Counted from the stretch's first letter, positions 56,055-64,000 are shown. The stretch: 64,000 nt of DNA from Chitinophagales bacterium (GCA_019638515.1 JAHBTS010000002.1:703936-767935), one strand, 5' to 3'. The notes: a model not told the origin generated them from the sequence alone. Program-made: numbers and translations.

Positions 56055-58175
56055 TTATTTGTAAAAAGTTTCTCCTTTGGTTGCTTTTTCAATCAATAAT
56101 TTTGGAGCAGAAAATCGCTCGCCATTTTCTTTTGCTAAAGCCTGATGTATTTCTACTGCTTGTTGCAACCCCAATGAATCTACATAGCGGAACGGTCCAC
56201 CTTTAAATGGAGGAAAACCCAATCCAAAAATAGCGCCAACATCGCCATCTAACGGACTTTCAACTATATTCTCCTCTAAGCATAGTAAGCATTCTTTTAT
56301 CATTGCAAATCCTAATCGCTGCTGAATTGCCTCGTTGCTAAACGGCTTGCGTTCTTTGGTATCGCAAAATTGGTAGATGCTTTCGTCTATACCTTGCTTT
56401 TTCCCGTTTTCATCGTACTTATAGAATCCTTTTTTATTCTTTTTACCCATTCTGCCTGCCTCGTACATGGCTTTTACAATGTCTGTTTTTTTAGCACCCG
56501 GCCGCTGTAAATAGTACTCAATTAAATCGCCACTCATTACGTGTGCGCCCACATCTAAACCAACCTCATCTAACAAAGTAATTGGCCCTACAGGAAAGCC
56601 CCACTGCTTCATGGCTTTATCAATTTGTGCTGCATCGCAGCCTTCGTTTAAAACCAACAAGGCTTCATTAAAATACGGAGCCAAAATACGCGTGGTGTAA
56701 AAACCTGGACCATCGTTTACTACAATATTGGTTTTGCCTTGTCTTATTCCAATTTCAAAACATGTTGCTGTTACCCAATCGGCAGTTTTAGGTGTTTTCA
56801 CAATTTCCAGCAATGGCATTTTGGGCACCGGACTAAAATAGTGCATGCCAATAATCAACTCCGGGTGAGCAGCTTTTTCTGCTATGTGCGCAATTGGCAA
56901 AGCAGAGGTGTTGCTGGCAAAAATAGTGTTGGGGCAAGTATTGGCTTCTACATCACTTACTATACGTTGCTTTAATTTTACTTCTTCAAATACGGCTTCT
57001 ATTACGGCATCTGCTTGCTTAAAATTGCTGTAATCTAGGCTACCGCTTATACGTGCCATATACGAATCGGCTTCCGGCTGTGTCATTGTTTTGCGAGCAA
57101 CCTTACGCGAGATATTTTTCCAAATAGTTTGCTTGGCGGCTGCAATGGTTTCTTCCTTTACATCTTTAAGAATTACTTCCATACCATCGTTGGCGCTCAC
57201 TTCAGCAATTCCGGCTCCCATAAAACCTGCACCAATCATAGCCAGGGTGTTTACTTCACGCACCAACTCTTGCGGATAAGGATTTTTCTTTTTCTCCGTC
57301 ATGGCGAAAAATATATGAATGAGTTGCCTGCTTTCATTGCTCAATATCAACTCTTCAAATTTCACAGCCTCGGCATCTAAACCAGCGGCAAGCCCTTTAT
57401 TCATACCAATTTGCACACATTCTAAAATTTTAAATGGCGCAGGATAATTGCCCATAGTTTTGCGCTGCACCATTTCTTTTGCCTTGCCAAAAATTATATT
57501 TCTTGTAAAGGCATTGCTCTCCAATATTTTTTCTACAAGCGTTCTTTTATCTTTTCGTACCAAAGGCTTCTTAGTAAGTTCCAACGCAAATTGAATGGCG
57601 CCTTCCAATAAACTTTCTTTAGTGGTAAGCCTATCTACCAAATTCAATTTAAGTGCCTTGTTTGCATATATTTTTTTGCCCGTGAGCAGCATATCGAGCG
57701 ACCGCTGAATGCCAATTAAACGAGGCAAACGCTGTGTGCCTCCACCTCCCGGCAATAAACCAAGCATAACTTCGGGCAATGCCAAATGTGTTTTTTTATC
57801 ATCGCTGGCAATACGCGCATGGCAGGCAAGTGCAATTTCTGTACCTGCTCCTAAGCAAGCTCCATTTATGGCTGCTACTACGGGTTTTTTAGATGCCGCC
57901 AACTCATTTAATGCCTTATGTCCCTTGCGAGTAAAGGGTTCAAAATCGCCCTTCTTTTTCACCTTCCCAAACATTTCGATATCGGCACCTGCTATAAAAT
58001 CTTTCTTCTTAGAAATAAGTACACATGCTTTTACATCGCTATCATTTTCCAATTGTTTAAACACAGCATCGAAGGCATCCATCGACTCCAACGAAATTTT
58101 ATTGATAGGCGAATTTTCTTCATCTATCCAAACAATAGCTACGCCATTGCGCTTTTCAACAGTTACGAAATTCAT
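56055..58175 (-). CDS. Bifunctional enoyl-CoA hydratase / 3-hydroxyacyl-CoA dehydrogenase (FadJ/FadB type)
   Basis: A 706-residue beta-oxidation enzyme that hydrates enoyl-CoA and oxidises 3-hydroxyacyl-CoA. Residues 1-190 are the crotonase domain (KDFIAGADIEMFGKV, AAINGACLGAGTEIALACH, LALPEVMLGLLPGGGGTQRLPRLIG with the catalytic Glu residues). The NAD domain begins near 310 (LAMIGAGFMGAGIAEVSANDG) and includes FASNTSALPI and GMHYFSPVPKMPLLEIV. The C-terminal domains end with FGLGFPPFKGGPFRYVDSLG. No thiolase gene is adjacent; the acyl-CoA dehydrogenase at the left edge could act upstream of it. Confidence 0.94.
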   Translation of the reverse strand: MNFVTVEKRNGVAIVWIDEENSPINKISLESMDAFDAVFKQLENDSDVKACVLISKKKDFIAGADIEMFGKVKKKGDFEPFTRKGHKALNELAASKKPVVAAINGACLGAGTEIALACHARIASDDKKTHLALPEVMLGLLPGGGGTQRLPRLIGIQRSLDMLLTGKKIYANKALKLNLVDRLTTKESLLEGAIQFALELTKKPLVRKDKRTLVEKILESNAFTRNIIFGKAKEMVQRKTMGNYPAPFKILECVQIGMNKGLAAGLDAEAVKFEELILSNESRQLIHIFFAMTEKKKNPYPQELVREVNTLAMIGAGFMGAGIAEVSANDGMEVILKDVKEETIAAAKQTIWKNISRKVARKTMTQPEADSYMARISGSLDYSNFKQADAVIEAVFEEVKLKQRIVSDVEANTCPNTIFASNTSALPIAHIAEKAAHPELIIGMHYFSPVPKMPLLEIVKTPKTADWVTATCFEIGIRQGKTNIVVNDGPGFYTTRILAPYFNEALLVLNEGCDAAQIDKAMKQWGFPVGPITLLDEVGLDVGAHVMSGDLIEYYLQRPGAKKTDIVKAMYEAGRMGKKNKKGFYKYDENGKKQGIDESIYQFCDTKERKPFSNEAIQQRLGFAMIKECLLCLEENIVESPLDGDVGAIFGLGFPPFKGGPFRYVDSLGLQQAVEIHQALAKENGERFSAPKLLIEKATKGETFYK

Positions 58176-58302
58176 GGCTGTTCTTTTTATTGAAGCGAAG
58201 ATGAAAATTTAAAGCAAACTATCTGCTGCAACTTAAAGGGGAATTTCCACTACTATTTGAGACAAAAAGAACCAATGCAAAACTTTAGTGTAATACCTTT
58301 TA

Positions 58303-58356
58303 AAAAAAGAAAAAGGTGTGCCAACACACCGTATTTACTACGCTTTTGGCACACCT
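58303..58356 (-). terminator. Hairpin terminator downstream of tRNA-Arg
   Basis: AGGTGTGCCAA (58314-58324) pairs with TTGGCACACCT (58346-58356). Read on the minus strand, the stem runs into a T-rich tail (complement of the A/G tract 58301-58313), placing it as the 3' end of the tRNA-Arg transcript. The 21-nt loop is long. Confidence 0.75.
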
Positions 58357-58364
58357 CACTTTAT

Positions 58365-58441
58365 TGGTGATCCGGAAAGGATTCGAACCTTTGACCCACA
58401 GCTTAGAAGGCTGTTGCTCTATCCAGCTGAGCTACCGGACC
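58365..58441 (-). tRNA. tRNA-Arg (anticodon TCT)
   Basis: A complete cloverleaf on the minus strand: acceptor GGTCCGG/CCGGATC, D-arm GCTC..GAGC, anticodon stem ACAGC/GCTGT with loop CTTCTAA (anticodon TCT, reading AGA/AGG), and T-arm with TTCGAAT. The 3' ACCA is encoded (58365-58368). Confidence 0.96.
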
Positions 58442-58561
58442 GCTAAAGCGCGGCAAACATACAATTTACATCGAATTTTTTAAATTCAGTTTTACATACA
58501 TTTTAAAAAATAGGGTTTGAAACTTTTAAAAACAGCACCATATCTTCACTAAGTTTGGTAA

Positions 58562-59737
58562 ATGAAATTTCTTTTTCACGCACTTATTTTCTTGTTTTTT
58601 TCCATAGTTCATGCGCAAACAGAAGTAACAATTGAAAACTTTAATACTACCGATACCCTCTTCAAAAAATTATTGCTAAATAATGCTGCCATTGCCGAAA
58701 ACGATGCCTTGCAAGAAGAAATTACAGATGGAGTACAACCTCTTTTAGTTGCCGGAAAAATAGATAAAAACAAGGCCTATTCCAATTGGTTGGCACATGC
58801 TTTTGCCGGAAAAAACCAAAGAGCCATTAAACCACTTAAACAAAAATTTGTGGGTACTGTATTGCGTTACAATAGAAACAGCAAATACAACTTTCCGGAA
58901 AATAGCATTGGATTCGACATTGTATTTAACCGAAACCATTATTTACTCAAAAACTTTAAAGGTTTACAAGTTCAAAAAGATATCGGCAAGGCTGCGAAAA
59001 AGATAAACTACGCAGCAGCACCTTTTAAAATAGATACCAATAACTTCAATAGAAATCTTTACCAACTGCACTGTATCCAAACACCGCCAACTCATTACCG
59101 CTCGCAACTGCATTATCTTTTCTATCCCACTGCCGTTAATCATACTTTAAGCAACCATCCTAATATTGAAACAGAAAATCCAACCATAGGCTTTTATGGA
59201 ACATGGTGCTCCAACTGTACACAAAATTGCGAGCCCGAGTTGCAACCTTTTGAAATAGTATGGTGGTTAAAAGCAACTGAAAACGATCCCTCACCCAATA
59301 AAACATGGCTGGTTGGCATTATGCACGATGGCAACAAAGCATTTAAACAATGGTCGTTTACGCCAATGACAGCAAGCATTGCCATACCATTTGCATTCAA
59401 CAGCGATATGGAGGAAGGCGAATCTTTTAAAATAAAAGCCGAGCACCTTGTATTCGATAAATTTATAGACAGCGAAATAAAAAAGCTAAAAGTACCTACC
59501 GATGCCTTAGGTTGCGATGAACAATACCAACCCATCCATTTAATTGCTGGCGAAAAAACTTTTAGAGTAGAATTTATGCTTAATAATAAACTGCAAACTA
59601 AGGCAATAAAATACTGGTTTAGCCAGTTAAACTACGATGCTAAAGCCAATATAGTAAGTGGATATTTCAATGTGTCGGTAGCCGTAGAAGAAGTTTACAC
59701 CACACGCATTTCGTTTGGAAAAACACTATGGCAATAA
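58562..59737 (+). CDS. Exported protein of unknown function
   Basis: A 391-residue protein that I do not recognise. It has a signal peptide (MKFLFHALIFLFFS to VHAQ). The mature region shows no repeat or catalytic motif I can name. One striking spot is GTWCSNCTQNCEPELQPFEIVWW, where three Cys sit in a C-x2-C-x3-C cluster, possibly structural disulfides or a metal site. The C-terminus ends FGKTLWQ, with no T9SS domain. A TAAGTTTG box ends only 4 nt before the ATG. It stands alone between tRNA genes. Confidence 0.7.
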   Translation: MKFLFHALIFLFFSIVHAQTEVTIENFNTTDTLFKKLLLNNAAIAENDALQEEITDGVQPLLVAGKIDKNKAYSNWLAHAFAGKNQRAIKPLKQKFVGTVLRYNRNSKYNFPENSIGFDIVFNRNHYLLKNFKGLQVQKDIGKAAKKINYAAAPFKIDTNNFNRNLYQLHCIQTPPTHYRSQLHYLFYPTAVNHTLSNHPNIETENPTIGFYGTWCSNCTQNCEPELQPFEIVWWLKATENDPSPNKTWLVGIMHDGNKAFKQWSFTPMTASIAIPFAFNSDMEEGESFKIKAEHLVFDKFIDSEIKKLKVPTDALGCDEQYQPIHLIAGEKTFRVEFMLNNKLQTKAIKYWFSQLNYDAKANIVSGYFNVSVAVEEVYTTRISFGKTLWQ

Positions 59738-59782
59738 CGGTTTCAAACCATTGAGTTGGTGCCAAAATTAGCACTACCCAAT

Positions 59783-60310
59783 TTATGGATGCTTTCTGAG
59801 TGCAATACCTCCCGCTCGCATTTGAGCAAACGATACAATTAGCAAACTTACACTCACTCCGGAGCAAGCCACGCCAATCCACTGAAGCGACTTGTTTCCA
59901 GTAAGTGCTCCGGCTATTGCCAGCGCAGTGCCGCCTACGCCAACCGAAAGTCCCGCAATACCAAATGCCCCCGCTGCTTTTAGTGCTATACCGCTATTTT
60001 CTAAGCGTAAATTTATATGCCGTATCGCTTCCTGTACATTTATGGTGTCTATCTTCCCTTTGTATTGCGAAAGCACTTCCTGATTGGCAACAATAGTTTC
60101 TTCAATTCGTAAAATATCATCTTTATTGATATTCACAATGGCATCTCCATTTGCCGGTTGAAACCTATAATACATCATTTCTTCGCGAATAATGGTTCCA
60201 ATCTTAACAGTACTATCTTTCAAAAAAATAGTAGTAGGAATTTCTTTGCTCTGAGCTTTTATATAAAATGAAATAGATAGAATAGATAATAGCAGCATTA
60301 TTCTTTTCAT
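59783..60310 (-). CDS. Small exported/membrane protein of unknown function
   Basis: A 175-residue protein. A signal-type N-terminus (MKRIMLLLSILSIS to IKAQ) precedes a soluble segment with the strand-like pattern IPTTIFLKDSTVKIGTI and DAIVNINKDDILRIEE, reminiscent of small SH3-like beta domains. Two Gly/Ala-rich hydrophobic segments follow (AAGAFGIAGLSVGVGGTALAIAG and WIGVACSGVSVSLLIVSF) that could form a transmembrane hairpin. I cannot name it. A protein of similar design lies at 61054, on the other side of the tRNA cluster. Confidence 0.65.
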   Translation of the reverse strand: MKRIMLLLSILSISFYIKAQSKEIPTTIFLKDSTVKIGTIIREEMMYYRFQPANGDAIVNINKDDILRIEETIVANQEVLSQYKGKIDTINVQEAIRHINLRLENSGIALKAAGAFGIAGLSVGVGGTALAIAGALTGNKSLQWIGVACSGVSVSLLIVSFAQMRAGGIALRKHP

Positions 60311-60520
60311 AGTGTGTATATTTTAGAAATGATTGGGATTTTTTTAGTGTAAACTAAAGTACAATAATGATACTTTTTAAGAACAATTCTCTGAACAGAG
60401 ATGTGCCTTAGCATTTACCTATCCGGCATAGCAATAAATCATGTATTGAAAACAGTATAAAACAACTCAAGAAACTGAGAGAAACTGCTGTAATGTAGAA
60501 GGAAAATAAATGTAAAAAAG
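60311..60520. other. Intergenic region between a small exported-protein gene and tRNA-Leu
   Basis: No reading frame or RNA gene seen. It likely holds the promoter of the minus-strand gene ending at 60310. A small TCTCTG/CAGAGA inverted repeat occurs near 60390, too short to interpret. Confidence 0.3.
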
Positions 60521-60606
60521 TACCGCGGGCGGGACTTGAACCCGCACAGCCTTTAAGGGCCACAGGATTTTAAGTCCTGCGTGTCTACCGATTCCACCAC
60601 CGCGGC
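60521..60606 (-). tRNA. tRNA-Leu (anticodon TAA)
   Basis: Minus-strand type II tRNA of 86 nt. Acceptor GCCGCGG pairs with CCGCGGT (terminal G-U), anticodon stem GCAGGA/TCCTGT with loop CTTAAAA (anticodon TAA), a long variable arm (GGCCCTTAAAGGCT) and T-loop TTCAAGT. CCA is not encoded. Confidence 0.95.
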
Positions 60607-60610
60607 AACA

Positions 60611-60648
60611 CTTAAAATTAAAATGGCTTGAGAGTTCTCAAGCCATTT
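60611..60648 (-). terminator. 12-bp hairpin with T-rich tail between tRNA-Gly and tRNA-Leu(TAA)
   Basis: Perfect inverted repeat AAATGGCTTGAG (60621-60632) with 60637-60648 and a 4-nt loop. On the minus strand it directly follows tRNA-Gly and is followed by TTTTAATTTT. It may terminate the tRNA-Gly transcript or act as a processing signal between tRNAs. Confidence 0.7.
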
Positions 60649-60650
60649 AG

Positions 60651-60723
60651 AGCGGGAGACGAGGCTCGAACCCGCGACCTCAACCTTGGCAAGGTTGCGC
60701 TCTACCAACTGAGCTACTCCCGC
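60651..60723 (-). tRNA. tRNA-Gly (anticodon GCC)
   Basis: 73-nt cloverleaf on the minus strand: acceptor GCGGGAG/CTCCCGC, D-arm GCTC..GAGC, anticodon stem CAACC/GGTTG with loop TTGCCAA (anticodon GCC), T-arm with TTCGAGC. CCA not encoded. Confidence 0.96.
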
Positions 60724-60799
60724 TTAATTCTTTAGAGAACGTTTTCTTTTTGGGACTGCAAATATAATTTTCCATTTCTGAGTACCAAGAAAAAATTTG

Positions 60800-60881
60800 T
60801 GCCCTAAGAGGGAATCGAACCCCCACTTCTTTCGAAACACGATTTTGAGTCGTGCGCGTCTACCAATTCCGCCATTAGGGC
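60800..60881 (-). tRNA. tRNA-Leu (anticodon CAA)
   Basis: 82-nt type II tRNA on the minus strand: acceptor GCCCTAA/TTAGGGC, anticodon stem CACGA/TCGTG with loop CTCAAAA (anticodon CAA), a variable arm and T-loop TTCGATT. CCA not encoded. It is the most upstream tRNA of the three-gene cluster. Confidence 0.95.
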
Positions 60882-61053
60882 ATTACTTTAAAAGAACGGG
60901 GTGCAAATGTATTTTTTTTTTCAAAGCAGCAAAATGCAAAATCATAATTTCAACAATTCTATCATCAATAATGTAAATAGAAAAATATCGCTACCTCTAT
61001 TGACAAGGCGCAATATAAGTTGTACATTGGGCGTGAACAACCAATTTGGAAGA

Positions 61054-61512
61054 ATGAAAAATGTACTAATTCTCCTACTTATACTCCTTTCGCTCGAAAA
61101 TGTTTCATTAAAAGCGCAAGAAATTGAACACCGCTACAAAACTCCTTCTGCGGTGCGCTTGCGCAACATTGAAAAACTAGAGACCAACGCGAAATTTTTT
61201 CTCGTTGAATCGGGAGTTGCCGGTGTTGTTGGTGTAAGCTGTTTAGCCGCAGGATTGGTAAAAGCCAATAAAACGCCCGACTACTCTGCTCATTTTACCA
61301 AGGAGCAGAAACAAGAGTACGCAGCCCGCTGGAATACCAGCAGCAAAGTGCTTATTGGGTTGGGAGCAGGCTTCACTGCGGCTTCGGCAGTGCTGGGCGC
61401 TTTGGGCGTAAAATGTATATATGATATACGTGCCCGCAAACCTAAGCACAAACTAAAATTCGATTTAGGCGTTGGTGAGCAAATGGGGCCATCGGCAAAA
61501 TTGAAATTCTAA
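61054..61512 (+). CDS. Small exported/membrane protein of unknown function
   Basis: A 152-residue protein. ATG 61054, preceded by GGAAGA, starts a signal peptide (MKNVLILLLILLSL to LKAQ); a frame open from 60901 would add 51 unlikely residues. Two Gly/Ala-rich hydrophobic segments (ESGVAGVVGVSCLAAGLV and VLIGLGAGFTAASAVLGALGV) flank a charged loop (FTKEQKQEYAARWN). The tail is Lys-rich (RARKPKHKLKFDLGVGEQMG). Function unknown. The design resembles the protein at 59783-60310 without clear sequence identity. Confidence 0.65.
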   Translation: MKNVLILLLILLSLENVSLKAQEIEHRYKTPSAVRLRNIEKLETNAKFFLVESGVAGVVGVSCLAAGLVKANKTPDYSAHFTKEQKQEYAARWNTSSKVLIGLGAGFTAASAVLGALGVKCIYDIRARKPKHKLKFDLGVGEQMGPSAKLKF

Positions 61513-61536
61513 CTTTTTATATTGTACCTGTTTGCC

Positions 61537-61572
61537 AGCCGCATTTTCGTAAGAAGGTGCGGCTTTTTTATT
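61537..61572 (+). terminator. Rho-independent terminator after the small exported-protein gene
   Basis: Stem AGCCGCATTTTC / GAAGGTGCGGCT (12 pairs including G-U) followed by a T run. Confidence 0.88.
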
Positions 61573-61654
61573 TCATACTACAAATGAAATAAGGTTTTAC
61601 ATTAGCGCCCAACCATTTTTTAATTATTTCATCTTTTATTATTCAAATAATAAA

Positions 61655-62068
61655 ATGTTTAAACTCACATCTCTACTTTTGGTAGCTCTTGTGGCTTCCA
61701 AATTGGCAATAGCAGAAGGAAATATCTCTTTTAGCAATGCACAGGCAGCTATTAGCTATACCAAAACAAACTGTATAGACCAACCTAATGGAATTGAACA
61801 AGAAAAACTGCTGTTCACTTTTACCAATAAGACCAATAAGAACATAACCATTTCGTTTGAGCGGAAAGCCGTGTACGAGAAAAACGGAAGGGCAATACCT
61901 ACCTCTAGCGACCATAGTGGTTATACCATTCAGCTACTACCCAATCAAGTAATTTCAGGAACCTGCGAAACAAAAGACAATAGGCTGGTATTGTTTTCAA
62001 AACAATTGAACCTAGTTGCAAGCCAATTGCAATCCTTTGATATCTCTAATGTAAAAATCGAATTTTAA
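61655..62068 (+). CDS. Small secreted protein of unknown function
   Basis: A 137-residue protein with a clear signal peptide (MFKLTSLLLVALVASKLAIA). The mature part is a single beta-rich domain with FTFTNKTNKNITISFERKAVY and VISGTCETKDNRLVLFSK. Two Cys (in KTNCID and GTCET) may form a disulfide. The pattern suggests an immunoglobulin-like fold, but no family is recognised. It lies 26 nt upstream of the large adhesin gene and is probably co-transcribed with it. Confidence 0.65.
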   Translation: MFKLTSLLLVALVASKLAIAEGNISFSNAQAAISYTKTNCIDQPNGIEQEKLLFTFTNKTNKNITISFERKAVYEKNGRAIPTSSDHSGYTIQLLPNQVISGTCETKDNRLVLFSKQLNLVASQLQSFDISNVKIEF

Positions 62069-62094
62069 CTACTGCCATTCACAAAAACTTTTTA

Positions 62095-64000
62095 ATGAAA
62101 AATTTAGTACTGCTTCTCCTGTTTTTTTCTGCATTGGGTATTGAACAAACTAAAGCACAATGTACTGTTAGAGCCTCCATACCGCGCGATACGGTAGTTT
62201 GTGGCGATCAGGTGATTATCAATGTTTTTGGAAAAGGGCAAGGAGCCGTTCTTTTTCAAGAAAACTTTAATTCCGGCTCACCTTCAGGATGGGCTTTTAC
62301 TCAACAGGCTACCTTTACCAACCCATGCAGCCCCAATGGAGTAGATGGAACAAAACATATATGGATGGGAAATGTTTCAGGCTCTCCCAGGTCGTTAGAA
62401 ACCAATCCCTACAATTTCTCTACTGCAACTGCCGGAGCTACCATCTGTTTTGATATGCTGCTAGCATCACAAGGAGGCACTTCGCCTTGCGAGGGTCCCG
62501 ATGAACCGCAAGAAGGCGTTTACCTCCAATATAAAATTGGGAATGGAGCTTGGGTTACTATCCATTATTTCGATCCCAATGGGGGAAATGACCCGCTGCT
62601 AACCAATTGGAACAATTGGTGTTTCCAATTGCCGGCAGCAGCTTTAACTTCAAATGTTTCTATCAGATGGTTTCAAGATAACGATTCCGGAGCAGATTAC
62701 GACCACTGGGGAATTGATAATGTTCAAATTTACTTTAACGACCCTACCTTTACCATTTCGGTGGCATCTCCTCCGGGCAATACCATTTATTCTTTCCCGC
62801 AAGGAAGCAGCGGTGGCGATTTAACTCCTGTGTATCCACGCCAAACCACTACTTATTATGTGGAAATGAAAAATACAAACAACGTTGTTTGCCAAGATAC
62901 TGTTACGGTATATGTACGCCAACCCAATGTGGTGGTAAATGCAGGACGCGATACCACACTCTGCACAGGTAAGTGTGCCGTACTCAATGCTACTGCAAAA
63001 GTGGTACGTTATCCGGCAAAAGTGGCTACGTATAGTAATCTTCAACCAGATACTGCCAGTCTTTCATCTTTTGGAGGCATCATTGCCGAAGGTGCTTCGG
63101 TAAATATTAATGTGCAAACACTTAATATGCAAAGCATCCTCACTAATTCTATACTTTCTGTTTGTATTGATGAAGTTAAAATGCAAGGCTTTGGCTTTGG
63201 AGGTTTTGGTATTGGCGGAAAAGATCTTGAGTTTTATCTCGTATGCCCGGATAGCTCCAAGATAAAGCTAATGCCGGCTAATTCCTCTTCGGTGGTACCG
63301 GGTTTAATTAACTACCAAACTGTATTTAAAAACACATGCTTTGTACCTGTAGGTCCAACCGTAGCATCTGCTGCAAATCCTAAAACCGGAAACTTTGGTA
63401 CCGACCAACCTTTCAATAATTTGGTGGGTTGCGATGCCAATGGCGTATGGTCGCTGGAAGTGAAACCTGCCAGTGGATTGGGTGGCGGCAGTGTAATTAC
63501 TACCGGATGGAATATTACTTTTGATGATCCTGAATCTAGCTACCAAGGCAACTATGTATGGAATCCAACTACGGATATGACGGGATCTAATACGCTTTCG
63601 CCAAACGTATGCCCAACTGCCAATAGAACCTATGTTTTAAGTGTATCCGATACCGCTAATTGCTTAACACTAAGAGATACCGTAAACGTGAATGTGCAAA
63701 CTTGTTGTAACTTCACTATTGCTTCTGCTATTACCCAACCTTCGTGTGGCGGCACTAATGGCAGCATTGCAATTACACCATCGCCCGCAGGTACTTACAC
63801 CTATACTTGGAACGATGGCAATACTTCTGGCAATAGAAACAACTTGGCATCTGGAACCTATAGCGTAACTGTAACCGATGCCAATAATTGTACTAAAGAT
63901 ACCTCTATTGTTTTAAACAGCAACAGCACTTTGAGTCTGCAATTAAGCAATCCGGTAAACCCCGGTTGTGGTCAAAACAACGGTAGTGTAAGCGCTACAC
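62095..64000 (+). CDS. Large SprB-like surface adhesin, 3' truncated by the window edge
   Basis: The frame is open from ATG 62095 to the right edge, at least 635 residues. A signal peptide (MKNLVLLLLFFSALG to TKAQ) is followed by a reelin-like domain (about 55-220: FNSGSPSGWAFTQQ, CEGPDEPQEGVYLQYKIGNG, HWGIDNVQIYF). A P-domain-like region follows (SVCIDEVKMQGFGFG, DLEFYLVCPDSS, DANGVWSLEVKPASGLGGG). SprB-type repeats then begin (QPSCGGTNGSIAITPSPAG, SGTYSVTVTDANNCT, NPGCGQNNGSVSAT). Proteins of this build are exported by the T9SS and serve gliding or attachment. A C-terminal sorting domain is expected beyond the window. Confidence 0.85.
   Translation, partial: MKNLVLLLLFFSALGIEQTKAQCTVRASIPRDTVVCGDQVIINVFGKGQGAVLFQENFNSGSPSGWAFTQQATFTNPCSPNGVDGTKHIWMGNVSGSPRSLETNPYNFSTATAGATICFDMLLASQGGTSPCEGPDEPQEGVYLQYKIGNGAWVTIHYFDPNGGNDPLLTNWNNWCFQLPAAALTSNVSIRWFQDNDSGADYDHWGIDNVQIYFNDPTFTISVASPPGNTIYSFPQGSSGGDLTPVYPRQTTTYYVEMKNTNNVVCQDTVTVYVRQPNVVVNAGRDTTLCTGKCAVLNATAKVVRYPAKVATYSNLQPDTASLSSFGGIIAEGASVNINVQTLNMQSILTNSILSVCIDEVKMQGFGFGGFGIGGKDLEFYLVCPDSSKIKLMPANSSSVVPGLINYQTVFKNTCFVPVGPTVASAANPKTGNFGTDQPFNNLVGCDANGVWSLEVKPASGLGGGSVITTGWNITFDDPESSYQGNYVWNPTTDMTGSNTLSPNVCPTANRTYVLSVSDTANCLTLRDTVNVNVQTCCNFTIASAITQPSCGGTNGSIAITPSPAGTYTYTWNDGNTSGNRNNLASGTYSVTVTDANNCTKDTSIVLNSNSTLSLQLSNPVNPGCGQNNGSVSAT

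Noticed and set aside
60521..60881. tRNA cluster as an integration site for a mobile element
   Set aside because: No integrase, direct tRNA-end duplication or foreign gene block nearby.

Overview
The window is AT-rich bacterial DNA that reads as a chromosome segment of a Bacteroidota member. Four lines of evidence support this. There is a type IX secretion (T9SS) outer-membrane protein (PorQ). A giant secreted protein ends in the gliding-motility-associated/T9SS type B sorting domain, and SprB-type repeats are present. Shine-Dalgarno sequences are nearly absent. At least one promoter (rpsO) fits the Bacteroidota pattern TTG-N19-TAnnTTTG. A Chitinophagales-like lineage is plausible, but the order cannot be fixed from this sequence. 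No phage, transposase, integrase or CRISPR array is visible; this is mostly core chromosome with several lineage-specific secreted proteins.

Layout. 1-9.4 kb: the end of an acyl-CoA dehydrogenase fused to an SCP2 domain; a run of M1 aminopeptidase, miaA and rnr; then, on the minus strand, a von Willebrand A protein, an ABM-fold protein and a short-chain dehydrogenase. 9.4-22.8 kb: infC with a non-ATG start and no rpmI-rplT behind it; a collagen-like Gly-X-Thr surface protein; a 2-hydroxyacid dehydrogenase; a 49-residue small ORF; a PepSY-like lipoprotein; fabG; a protein with two C-type lectin domains carrying a T9SS sorting domain; an endoglycoceramidase-like GH5 enzyme; and a SMUG2-like glycosylase. 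22.9-32 kb, minus strand: an OmpA/TSP3 protein, then a compact run with neutral ceramidase-like protein, GT2, sugar nucleotidyltransferase, fmt, an IcmF-like B12/GTPase protein lacking its mutase domain, and korB.

32-43.6 kb: a lone HsdR_N-type nuclease-fold protein, nadK, porQ, a Cys/Met-metabolism PLP enzyme, DinB, DUF2911, icd, a DUF898 membrane protein, heptose kinase, rluD and ahcY. 43.7-49.3 kb is a housekeeping plus-strand block: rpsO with its own promoter and terminator, pnp with a structured leader, efp, accB and accC. 49-58 kb: MscS channel, alpha/beta hydrolase, EGF-like lipoprotein, aldehyde dehydrogenase, a psi-like small protein, SpoU methyltransferase, YihX-like phosphatase, rraA, a DUF4397-like lipoprotein and a FadJ-type beta-oxidation enzyme. 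58-64 kb: four tRNA genes (Arg-TCT, Leu-TAA, Gly-GCC, Leu-CAA) among small secreted proteins of unknown function, then the 5' part of a large SprB-like adhesin that runs off the window.

Working together: fatty-acid and CoA metabolism recurs (acyl-CoA dehydrogenase/SCP2, FadJ-type enzyme, AccBC, FabG, KorB, B12/GTPase). A sphingolipid-cleaving pair (endoglycoceramidase-like plus ceramidase-like) lies within 10 kb. The surface proteins together with PorQ fit a T9SS-based adhesion or gliding lifestyle. I found no clearly new defence or mobile system. The strongest leads are the pnp leader stem, an orphan terminator/hairpin transcript between divergent genes at 39.9 kb, the mutase-less IcmF-like protein coupled to korB, the EPN/WND lectin protein, and the 49-residue ORF.
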